From Anaerolineae bacterium (lineage in GTDB: Bacteria > Chloroflexota > Anaerolineae > B4-G1 > SLSP01): a DNA stretch of 39,166 bases. This document shows positions 1 through 7,064 of the stretch, in pieces. The notes under the pieces are model-generated. The model was not told where the DNA came from, searched no databases, and saw only the letters and a list, made by a program, of their open reading frames with translations. The first letter of the stretch is position 1, and each line of letters starts with the position of its first letter. A program made the position numbers and the translations under genes. The DNA is taken from assembly GCA_025454475.1 (NCBI GenBank), contig JALOOJ010000030.1, positions 1 through 39,166 on the forward strand, in the 5' to 3' direction.

Positions 1-1077
1 GGTAACCAGCTTCCGTACATCGACACGGTCACACACCGCCTTTTCGAGGCCGTCGACGTCTTCAACCTCTGGATCGTGAATGGGGAGATCGACTTTCACA
101 ACCGTCACGTCAACATCGCCAACTATAGCCTCTTCAAGGAAAACGAGGCCAACGGCGACTATAAGGTCTTCCTGGGCGTCAGCGCGGGGCACGACGCGCT
201 CCAGCTCAACCTGGCGACGAAGGAGCCGAAGCTCAATGAGTTCTTCAACACGCGCGAGGTCCGCATCGCGGTCTCCCACGCGATCAACCGCGAGGAGGCG
301 AATGAGCTGATCTGGGATGGTCTGAAGACACCGCGCCAGTACAGCCCGATCTCGCTCTCGCCCAACTACTACCCGAAGCTGTCGAATGCCTACATCGAGT
401 ACGACCCCGAGCTGGCCAACCAAATGCTCGATGATGCCGGCTACGACCGGAAGGACTCCGAGGGCTATCGGATGTTCAAGGATGGCAGCGGCCCAATCAG
501 CTTCACCATCGAGGGCACGGATCAGCCTGGAACCCCTGGTGAGGATATGGTGCTGCTGATCGTCAAGTACCTGGGTGACGTGGGCATCAAGGCGGCCTAC
601 AAGTACTTTGAGCGCGCGCTTTACACGGAGCACTACAGCGCAAACGAGATCGAGGCCGCCTGGTGGGGCGGGGACCGCACGGTGCTGCCGCTGGCACCCA
701 TGGCGCAGCTCTTCCGTGGTCTGAACCCCGACCGGCCATGGGCGGCTGGCTTTGGCATCTGGCATGAGGACAAGACCAATGCTGCGGCCGTCGAGCCACC
801 GGAGGGCCACTTCATCTGGAAGATCTGGGAGGCCTGGGACAGGGTCGCAGTGGAGCCGGATCCCGATCAGCAGAACAAGCTGTTTGAGGCGGTTCTGGAC
901 ATCTGGGCCGAGGAATTGCCGATGATCGGTGTGTTGGGCGAGGCGCCCGCTCCGGTGATCGTCAAGAATGGCTTCCACAACTACCTGCCGGGCCAGCCCG
1001 TCGACGACACGTCGGGGGACGAGCACCTGCTGCAGACCGAGTCCTACTTCTGGGACGATCCAGCCGCACACACATGA
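1..1077 (+). CDS. ABC transporter substrate-binding protein, family 5 (C-terminal part)
   Basis: The reading frame is open from base 1, so the gene begins upstream; an in-frame GTG at 76 is an internal Val, not the start. The visible 358 residues read as the second half of a family-5 (Dpp/Opp/Nik-like) extracytoplasmic solute-binding protein. The typical block with NTREVRIAVSHAINREE, where the periplasmic-binding-protein fold re-enters lobe 1, is followed by a YDPELANQMLDDAGY helix, both hallmarks of SBP_bac_5. It would capture a ligand outside the membrane and deliver it to the permeases encoded next. Family-5 proteins bind peptides, nickel or oligosaccharides; the sugar-active genes downstream favour an oligosaccharide, but the sequence alone does not decide this. 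The signal peptide lies outside the window. Confidence 0.9.
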   Translation, partial: GNQLPYIDTVTHRLFEAVDVFNLWIVNGEIDFHNRHVNIANYSLFKENEANGDYKVFLGVSAGHDALQLNLATKEPKLNEFFNTREVRIAVSHAINREEANELIWDGLKTPRQYSPISLSPNYYPKLSNAYIEYDPELANQMLDDAGYDRKDSEGYRMFKDGSGPISFTIEGTDQPGTPGEDMVLLIVKYLGDVGIKAAYKYFERALYTEHYSANEIEAAWWGGDRTVLPLAPMAQLFRGLNPDRPWAAGFGIWHEDKTNAAAVEPPEGHFIWKIWEAWDRVAVEPDPDQQNKLFEAVLDIWAEELPMIGVLGEAPAPVIVKNGFHNYLPGQPVDDTSGDEHLLQTESYFWDDPAAHT

Positions 1078-1144
1078 TGTAGGTGCGGGCTGTCACATCT
1101 ATGGAGGGCGGGCCCTCGCGTCCGCCTTCCATATCCTAGGGATT

Positions 1145-1210
1145 GGTGACTGGTGATCAGGGATTAGGAATAGGGTCTCGCCGTATCGGCGAGCCTAATC
1201 CCTTGTCACC
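1145..1210. repeat. Nested inverted repeat between binding-protein and permease genes
   Basis: Three nested stems share one axis: GGTGAC (1145-1150) with GTCACC (1205-1210), GGGATTAGG (1160-1168) with CCTAATCCC (1194-1202), and CTCGCCG (1177-1183) with CGGCGAG (1187-1193) around a TAT loop. There is no T-run, so it is more likely an mRNA-stabilising or attenuating hairpin than a simple terminator. That would fit the usual excess of binding protein over permease. Similar wording (GGTGATNGGGGATT) recurs near 9660 and 13610. Confidence 0.75.
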
Positions 1211-1234
1211 GGTTCCTGACGGAGGAGGCTGCGC

Positions 1235-2224
1235 ATGCTGAAATACATACTCAAGCGCATAGGGATCATGGTCCCGACGATCATCGTGATCTCTATGATC
1301 TCGTTCGCGATCATCCAACTGCCGCCAGGTGATTATCTCACCTCCTATGTGGCGGGCTTGCGCCAGATGGGTGACAACGTTGACGAGGACGAGATCGCGG
1401 CCCTTAGAGAGCGGTATGGACTGGGGCAGCCGATTTATGTGCAGTACTACAAGTGGGTTTCCGGGATCATCCTTCGCGGCGACTGGGGACAGTCGATGGA
1501 GTGGCGTAAGCCGGTCAAAGACCTGATCTGGGAGCGGATGGCCTTGACGGTGGCGTTGTCCCTGGTCGCGGTCCTGGTGAGCTGGTTCGTCGCGATTCCT
1601 GTCGGGGTCTTCTCGGCAACGCACCAGTACACGATCCCTGACTACCTTTTCTCGGCGGTGAGCTTCATCGGCGCGGGCTTACCGGGCTTCCTGATCGCGC
1701 TGGTGGTGATGTGGGTCGCCATGCGGCAGTTTGGTCTCAACGTGGGTGGGCTCTTCTCCCAGGAGTATATGGTGGCGCCCTGGAGTTGGCCCAAGGTCGT
1801 CGACTTGCTCAAGCACCTATGGATCCCCGTGATCGTGATCGCGCTTGGAAGCACGGCAGGCAGCATTCGCACTACGCGCGCCAACGTGCTTGACGAGCTC
1901 AACAAGCCGTATGTAGAGACGGCTCGGGCCAAGGGGCTGAGGGAACGGAAACTCGTCTGGAAGTACCCGGTGCGAGTGGCGATGAACCCTTTCTTCAGCA
2001 CCGTGGGCTGGACGTTAGCGAACCTGATCTCCGGACAGACGCTGGTGGCCTACGTACTCAGCCTGCAGACGACAGGCCCGATGATGCTTCGCGCGCTGAT
2101 GTCGCAGGACATGTATCTGGCGGGCAGCTTCCTGCTACTCCTGAGTACCTTGACCGTGATTGGGACGTTGATCTCGGATATCCTGCTGGCGTGGTTCGAT
2201 CCGCGCATCCGGATGGAGGGTTAA
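1235..2224 (+). CDS. ABC transporter permease, DppB/OppB type
   Basis: A 329-residue inner-membrane permease of the binding-protein-dependent (BPD_transp_1) family, normal length for DppB. An N-terminal membrane segment (about residues 9-28) begins with the typical LKYILKRIGIMVPT, followed by an external loop with the GLGQPIYVQYYKWV motif of DppB proteins. Further membrane segments lie in the second half. The cytoplasmic EAA loop, which contacts the ATPase, reads YVETARAKGL around residues 227-236. The ATG start has a GGAGGAGG SD a few bases upstream. The next gene starts 3 bases after the stop, so the two permeases are probably co-translated. With the DppC-type partner it would form the channel for the ligand caught by the upstream binding protein. 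The substrate is unproven. Confidence 0.92.
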   Translation: MLKYILKRIGIMVPTIIVISMISFAIIQLPPGDYLTSYVAGLRQMGDNVDEDEIAALRERYGLGQPIYVQYYKWVSGIILRGDWGQSMEWRKPVKDLIWERMALTVALSLVAVLVSWFVAIPVGVFSATHQYTIPDYLFSAVSFIGAGLPGFLIALVVMWVAMRQFGLNVGGLFSQEYMVAPWSWPKVVDLLKHLWIPVIVIALGSTAGSIRTTRANVLDELNKPYVETARAKGLRERKLVWKYPVRVAMNPFFSTVGWTLANLISGQTLVAYVLSLQTTGPMMLRALMSQDMYLAGSFLLLLSTLTVIGTLISDILLAWFDPRIRMEG

Positions 2225-2227
2225 TCG

Positions 2228-3418
2228 ATGACGACCCCAACGCAACACGTCCACAAAGAAGTTCGCGAGAGGCAGGCGCTGGACAGGGACATCGAGGAGA
2301 GCGATGGGACCATTGGGGCCGAAGAGGAACGGCTCTATGTGGCCAGCCAGTGGCAACTGATGTGGTGGAAGTTCCGCAGGCACAAGCTGGCGATGGCGAG
2401 TGGGGTGATCCTCATCATCTTCTACGTGGTGGCGATCTTCGCCGAGTTCGTGGCGCCCTATGACCCGGAGGCGTACTTTGCCTCGTTCAAGCTGGCACCG
2501 CCGACCCCAGTGCGCATCTTCGACACGGAAGGCAAACTGCGCCCGCCCTTCATCTACCGACGAGATCGCTATCGCGATGAGGAAACGTTGCGTTATTCCT
2601 ACATTGACGACATCAGTGTCCGGTATCCGGTAAAGCTGTTCGTGCAGGCAACCCCCTACAAGCTCTGGGGGCTCTTTGAAACCGACGTGCATCTCTTTGG
2701 CATCGAGGCTGCTCGTGAGGAACAGGGGGTCTTTCTGACGGGTGCCGATCGGTTGGGCCGCGATCTGTTCTCCCGTCTCTGTTACGGGGCCCGTATCTCG
2801 CTCTCTATTGGACTGATCGGTGTCCTTATGAGTCTGGTGTTGGGTATCATCCTTGGGGGGGTCTCGGGATATTACGGGGGGCGTATCGACACGATTATCC
2901 AGCGGGTCATCGAGTTCGTACGGACAATACCGAATATCCCGCTCTGGATGGCGCTCAGTGCGGCGCTGCCGCCGGACTGGCCTGTGATTCGGCTCTACTT
3001 CGGCATCACGATCATCCTGTCGCTCATTGGGTGGACGGGGATGGCGCGGGTAGTGCGCGGGCGGTTCCTGGCACTTCGCAACGAGGATTTCGTGCTGGCG
3101 GCACGACTTGGTGGGTCCAGCGAGATCCGTATCATTCTGCGACACATGGTGCCCTCATTCTTGAGCTACATCATCGCCAGCCTGACAATCGCCATCCCTG
3201 GCACGATCCTCGGCGAGACGGGCCTGAGTTTCATCGGGCTGGGCATGCGCGCGCCGGCGATTAGTTGGGGGGTGCTGCTGCAGGAGGCGAATAACATACG
3301 TTCACTGGCGCAGGCGCCGTGGGTCTTCGCCCCCGCCTTTACCGTCGTGCTAACCGTCTTCGCCTTCAACTTCCTGGGCGATGGCCTGCGCGATGCTGCG
3401 GATCCCTACGCGCGTTAG
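2228..3418 (+). CDS. ABC transporter permease, DppC/OppC type
   Basis: A 396-residue permease, the expected partner of the preceding DppB-type protein. About 45 cytoplasmic N-terminal residues precede the first membrane helix (KLAMASGVILIIFYVVAIF). A long extracellular insertion follows (about residues 75-175) and then the permease core with GTDxxGRD-like wording (TGADRLGRDLFSRL). The EAA loop reads DFVLAARLGGSS. The C-terminus LGDGLRDAADPYAR is the standard end of DppC proteins (LGDGLRDxLDPR). The insertion between helix 1 and the core is longer than in E. coli DppC, a pattern common in sugar-type family-5 systems of deep-branching bacteria (family knowledge, not proof). The gene follows the upstream permease by 3 bases, and the ATPase gene starts about 50 bases downstream. 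Confidence 0.92.
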   Translation: MTTPTQHVHKEVRERQALDRDIEESDGTIGAEEERLYVASQWQLMWWKFRRHKLAMASGVILIIFYVVAIFAEFVAPYDPEAYFASFKLAPPTPVRIFDTEGKLRPPFIYRRDRYRDEETLRYSYIDDISVRYPVKLFVQATPYKLWGLFETDVHLFGIEAAREEQGVFLTGADRLGRDLFSRLCYGARISLSIGLIGVLMSLVLGIILGGVSGYYGGRIDTIIQRVIEFVRTIPNIPLWMALSAALPPDWPVIRLYFGITIILSLIGWTGMARVVRGRFLALRNEDFVLAARLGGSSEIRIILRHMVPSFLSYIIASLTIAIPGTILGETGLSFIGLGMRAPAISWGVLLQEANNIRSLAQAPWVFAPAFTVVLTVFAFNFLGDGLRDAADPYAR

Positions 3419-3471
3419 TGGTGCAGAGCGGACACGGATCCGTACGCACAATAGCCATAGGAGCATGCCAA

Positions 3472-4500
3472 GTGGACAACAATGACCTGCTTGTGGAAGT
3501 GAAGAATCTGCAGACTTATTTCTACCTCGATGAGGGCACAGTCCGAGCAGTGGATGGTGCGGACTTCAACATCAGGCGCGGTGAGATCCTGGGCGTGGTT
3601 GGGGAGAGCGGCTGCGGGAAAAGTGTCACTGCGCGGTCCATCATCCGCATTGTGGCGAAGCCGGGCCGGATTGTGGGGGGGCAGATCCTATATCACCGGC
3701 GCCAGAACGGCAACGGACAGGGAGAGGTGATCGATCTCACGCAACTCTCGGCACAAGGCGACGTGATGCGCAATATCCGAGGCGCGGAGATCTCGATGGT
3801 GTTTCAGGAGCCGATGACCTCACTCAGCCCTGTGCACACGATCGGCAACCAGATCATCGAGGCCATCACCTTGCACCAACGGGTGGATCCACAAGAGGCG
3901 CGTGCGAAGGCTATCGAGATGCTGGACTTTGTGGGGATGCCGCTGCCCGATCGAACGATCGAGCAGTACTCCTACGAGCTGAGCGGTGGGATGCGTCAGC
4001 GCGCAATGATCGCGATGGCGCTTTCATGTCATCCGAGCCTGCTAATCGCTGACGAGCCCACCACGGCTTTGGATGTGACGACAGAGGCTCAGATCCTGAC
4101 GCTGATGCGCCGGCTGCAGCGCGAGTTGGGCATGGCGATTATGTACATCACACACAACCTGGGTGTGGTGGCGCAGATGACAGAGAATGTGGTGGTGATG
4201 TATATGGGCAAGGTCGTGGAGCAGGCCGATGTGGACACGATCTTCCACAATTCGCTGCATCCTTACACGCAGGCGCTGCTTCACTCCATCCCGCACATGG
4301 GTACCAAGAGCATAGAGCGGCGACGACTGGCCTCCATCAAGGGGATGGTTCCGGACCCGTATGCGCTTCCCAGGGGCTGCGCCTTCCATCCGCGATGTAG
4401 TGACATGAGGCCCGGCATATGTGATGAGATTGAGCCGCAGATGATCGAGGTGGCGCCGGGGCACAGAGTACGCTGCGATCGTGCGGCCGGGCTGGCTTAG
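3472..4500 (+). CDS. ABC transporter ATP-binding protein, DppD/OppD type (copy 1)
   Basis: This 342-residue cytoplasmic ATPase energises the permease pair upstream. I place the start at GTG 3472, preceded by an AGGAG SD; a longer frame back to 3319 runs into the preceding permease gene and lacks family similarity. The Walker A motif GESGCGKS is at residues 44-51, the Q-loop is [10 protein letters not shown], the signature is [12 protein letters not shown], and Walker B is [12 protein letters not shown]. The C-terminal [15 protein letters not shown] is the cysteine-containing oligopeptide/dipeptide C-terminal domain of DppD and DppF, which in some members binds an Fe-S cluster. Such transporters normally use a D-type plus an F-type ATPase. 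No F-type gene follows here; the only other ATPase is a second D-type at 12595. Confidence 0.92.
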   Translation: MDNNDLLVEVKNLQTYFYLDEGTVRAVDGADFNIRRGEILGVVGESGCGKSVTARSIIRIVAKPGRIVGGQILYHRRQNGNGQGEVIDLTQLSAQGDVMRNIRGAEISMVFQEPMTSLSPVHTIGNQIIEAITLHQRVDPQEARAKAIEMLDFVGMPLPDRTIEQYSYELSGGMRQRAMIAMALSCHPSLLIADEPTTALDVTTEAQILTLMRRLQRELGMAIMYITHNLGVVAQMTENVVVMYMGKVVEQADVDTIFHNSLHPYTQALLHSIPHMGTKSIERRRLASIKGMVPDPYALPRGCAFHPRCSDMRPGICDEIEPQMIEVAPGHRVRCDRAAGLA

Positions 4501-4576
4501 GCTTGGATGCCGGACGTCCCGGGCGGCATTCGCGGATTGGCAGAGGTTGGTCGTCGCACTAGTCGAATAGAACATG

Positions 4577-4603
4577 GGGCCTGTGCGGTCCTCCGCCAGG
4601 CCC
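4577..4603 (+). terminator. Hairpin terminator after the transporter operon
   Basis: GGGCCTG-T-GCGG (4577-4588) pairs with CCGC-CAGGCCC (4593-4603) around a TCCT loop. This gives an 11-bp GC-rich stem with one bulged T, followed by TCTTTGTGT. It lies 77 bases past the ATPase stop and before the radical SAM gene, as expected of an intrinsic terminator with an imperfect T-tract. Confidence 0.65.
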
Positions 4604-4676
4604 TCTTTGTGTCTGGTTCGACACCGATCCAAAGCACTTGTCGGCGTAAGCGCTCGGGTCTATCCTTTTAGGTGCT

Positions 4677-6434
4677 ATGAACGTCCTTCTGGTCTCCCCC
4701 CCCCACTGGTTGCCAACAATGCCGCATCTTGCGTTGCCGATGCTCACTGCATCTCTGCGCGCGGGTGGGGTTGAGGTTGCCCAGCGCGACCTGAATCTCG
4801 AGGTGTTTGACGCCGTGCTGACGCAGACGTATCTGGAGGATGTCTGCGCTCGTCTTGCCTCCGAACCACCCCCGGGGCTGTCGCCCGCCACGGTGCAAGA
4901 GGCCCTAGATCGGGCGGCCGGAACCGGCCCGAACCTCATTCGCCAAGTCGAGCCTGCGAAGGCCGTGATGCGCGACCCACGCTTCTACGACGGTCGCACC
5001 AGCGTACAGGCCTTTGTCACGTTGGTTCAGGGGTTGGCGTTGGCATCATTACCCTTTCATCCGGCTCAGTTCCAGTTCACCAGCTTCACGCCGCCTGGGC
5101 CTGTTGACTCTAGCGGCAGCCTGTTGAGGCTCGCGGGCGATCCGGCACGGAATCCCTTCAGCGATCTCTTCCAGCGGAGTATCGTGGGGGATATCCTCCG
5201 CGATGCGCCGGATGTGGTTGGCATATCCATCCCAACGATGGATCAGATGCTGGCGGGTGTGACACTGGCCTACTTGCTCAAGCAAGCGGGATCGCCGGCT
5301 CACGTGACGATTGGTGGCCCACACGTGTCGATGCTGCGGGAGCAGCTTCTGAAGACGCCTGCGTTGTTCGATTTCGTTGACAGCGCTATTGTTTTCGGTG
5401 GCGAAGGTCCACTCTTGCGGCTCGTCGAGTCGCTTGGCGGGGATCGCGACCTCTCCAAGGTGCCAAACCTGATCTACAGAGATCGTGGGGTCGGAAGCCG
5501 GCAGGTGCGTGCCACACCAGTGGCGTCGATCGAGCACCAGGACCGTGCAGCTGCGGACTGCCGTACGCCCGACTTTGACGGGCTGCCGTTGGATCGCTAT
5601 CTGACGCCCGAGCTGGTGCTGCCACTGCTCAGCTCCCACGGCTGCTACCACGGCAAGTGCGCGTTCTGCAACGTCGGCTATGGTGGGCCCGATGGCTTTC
5701 GGATGATCGATCCCGATCTCGTGGTAGACCAGATGCGTGCGCTGCGGCAGAAGTACGGAACGCGCCACATCTTCTTTGCCGATGAAGCACTGACGCCGCG
5801 AACATTACGGACCCTCTCGAAGAGACTCGCCGATGCGGGAGATGATATCGCCTGGTGTGGTTGTGCACGCTTTGACCCGGGGCTGACGCGTGATCTGCTG
5901 GATGCGATGGCCCGTGGGGGGTGTCGCATGCTCCTCTTCGGCCTGGAGACAGCCTCTGAGGCCACGATCGCGCGGATGCACAAGGGCACGGCGCCCGAGA
6001 CGATGGGCCGGATTCTCCGCGATAGCGCGGCGGCAGGGATCTGGAATCACACTTTCTTCTTCTTTGGCTTTCCGGGCGAGACGATGGAAGCTGCACAGGA
6101 TACGGTCAATTTCCTCTATGCTCACCAAGGGGTGGTCCATTCGGCATCCCCTGGCGCCTTCCTGTTGGAGCGGTATGCGCCGGCCCAGCGCTTTCCGGCT
6201 GAGTATGGGATCACGCGCATCCGTGAGGACCACGCGGGGGATCTGGCGATCTACTTCGACTACGAGTTGACCTCGGGACTGGACGAGGCAATGGCGGATC
6301 GGTTGGCGTCGCGCCTGGTCGATGTCCTGCCCAGGAAGGCGTTTGGGCAGTACTACGTGACGGATGTGTACCGTTTCCTTTATGCCAGTTATCTCTGGGA
6401 CCATAGCGAACCTCTGCCGCTCTGGCTGGTATAG
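4677..6434 (+). CDS. B12-binding-domain radical SAM protein
   Basis: A 585-residue protein with a two-domain layout. The N-terminal part (to about residue 260) resembles a cobalamin-binding fold: MNVLLVSPP start, DVVGISIPTMDQM, and VTIGGPHVSM. The radical SAM domain (about 310-520) has cysteines 323, 328 and 331 in the order GCYHGKCAFC. That is a CX4CX2C spacing rather than the commonest CX3CX2C, and the same spacing is known in several B12-type radical SAM groups. The motif would hold the 4Fe-4S cluster that cleaves S-adenosylmethionine. Such enzymes often methylate unreactive carbons or rearrange carbon skeletons; the substrate cannot be read from the sequence. It sits alone after a terminator, with a weak SD (TAGGTG). 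The neighbours give no clear partner. Confidence 0.85.
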   Translation: MNVLLVSPPHWLPTMPHLALPMLTASLRAGGVEVAQRDLNLEVFDAVLTQTYLEDVCARLASEPPPGLSPATVQEALDRAAGTGPNLIRQVEPAKAVMRDPRFYDGRTSVQAFVTLVQGLALASLPFHPAQFQFTSFTPPGPVDSSGSLLRLAGDPARNPFSDLFQRSIVGDILRDAPDVVGISIPTMDQMLAGVTLAYLLKQAGSPAHVTIGGPHVSMLREQLLKTPALFDFVDSAIVFGGEGPLLRLVESLGGDRDLSKVPNLIYRDRGVGSRQVRATPVASIEHQDRAAADCRTPDFDGLPLDRYLTPELVLPLLSSHGCYHGKCAFCNVGYGGPDGFRMIDPDLVVDQMRALRQKYGTRHIFFADEALTPRTLRTLSKRLADAGDDIAWCGCARFDPGLTRDLLDAMARGGCRMLLFGLETASEATIARMHKGTAPETMGRILRDSAAAGIWNHTFFFFGFPGETMEAAQDTVNFLYAHQGVVHSASPGAFLLERYAPAQRFPAEYGITRIREDHAGDLAIYFDYELTSGLDEAMADRLASRLVDVLPRKAFGQYYVTDVYRFLYASYLWDHSEPLPLWLV

Positions 6435-6508
6435 GCCTGATGGAAAACACGCTTGCGGTGCACCGACCCTACGACCTGCTTGAGCACCGGGTGAACTGAG
6501 GCGGAGCG

Positions 6509-6961
6509 ATGAAACGGATAGCTGATCAGATGATGGTGTTTCTCGCCTGGGCTGTGACCACGACCCTCGGCTTCTGGGTCATGGTCGTGGTCAGGCAGGC
6601 CTTCATGTCGTCCCTGGCAATCCTCTATGTGGAGGACTCCATCCGACGGGGATGGACTGCGCGGTTCTGGGGCCAGGCCTACTATGTGGTTGCGGGGTTG
6701 GTCTACCTCATCTTCATCTTCGTTGTCGATGGGTACCTCAAGGATGGACAGCCGAAGCGCGATGTATTCCGCCGCTTCTGCACGGTCGCCGGGCTGGAGC
6801 TGCTGATCCTGTTCGTCGCCGACATTGTCACATCATTGATGCAGGGCGTCGTGCTTGGGCAGTTGAGCCGTATCATCATGCCTGTCGAGGGTATTCTCGG
6901 CGTCGCGATGCTGGTCTATGCACGTCTGCGTAAGGGGGTAGATCGGTGGATAGGCGAATAA
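6509..6961 (+). CDS. Small integral membrane protein, unknown function
   Basis: I do not recognise a family for this 150-residue protein. It has about four hydrophobic segments: roughly residues 9-30, 53-71 (ending YLIFIFVV), 88-109 (LELLILFVADIVTSLM) and 120-138. Charged linkers such as EDSIRRGW and KDGQPKRDVFRRF lie between them. The ATG has a good SD (GAGGCGGAG). It lies 75 bases after the radical SAM gene and about 100 bases before the large unknown protein, so it may belong to the same transcript. Codon use and the lack of internal stops support a real gene; the function is open. Confidence 0.7.
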   Translation: MKRIADQMMVFLAWAVTTTLGFWVMVVVRQAFMSSLAILYVEDSIRRGWTARFWGQAYYVVAGLVYLIFIFVVDGYLKDGQPKRDVFRRFCTVAGLELLILFVADIVTSLMQGVVLGQLSRIIMPVEGILGVAMLVYARLRKGVDRWIGE

Positions 6962-7004
6962 GCGAAAAGGCGAGCTATGAATCACAGAGCTGCCAGCAAA
7001 CATT

Positions 7005-7026
7005 ACTGGTGGTACAGACCACCGGT
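7005..7026. other. Short hairpin in the leader of the 864-residue gene
   Basis: ACTGGTGGT (7005-7013) pairs with ACCACCGGT (7018-7026) around ACAG, with one T-G wobble. It lies 44 bases after the membrane-protein stop and 39 bases before the next start. It could be a weak terminator or leader structure, and no T-run follows. Confidence 0.4.
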
Positions 7027-7064
7027 ATCACCAATCGCTCCTGAGACGCACAAAGGATTCCTCG

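Noticed and set aside
2135-3145. A 336-codon open frame antisense to the DppC-type permease
   Set aside because: It lies within a well-supported permease gene; its composition (many Arg, His, Pro, Asp) is that of an antisense shadow in GC-rich DNA.
6440-6499. A 19-codon frame (MENTLAVHRPYDLLEHRVN) just after the radical SAM gene, considered as a RiPP precursor peptide
   Set aside because: No SD precedes it, it is very short, and it shows no leader/core pattern such as repeated Cys, Thr or Gly; chance occurrence is likely.
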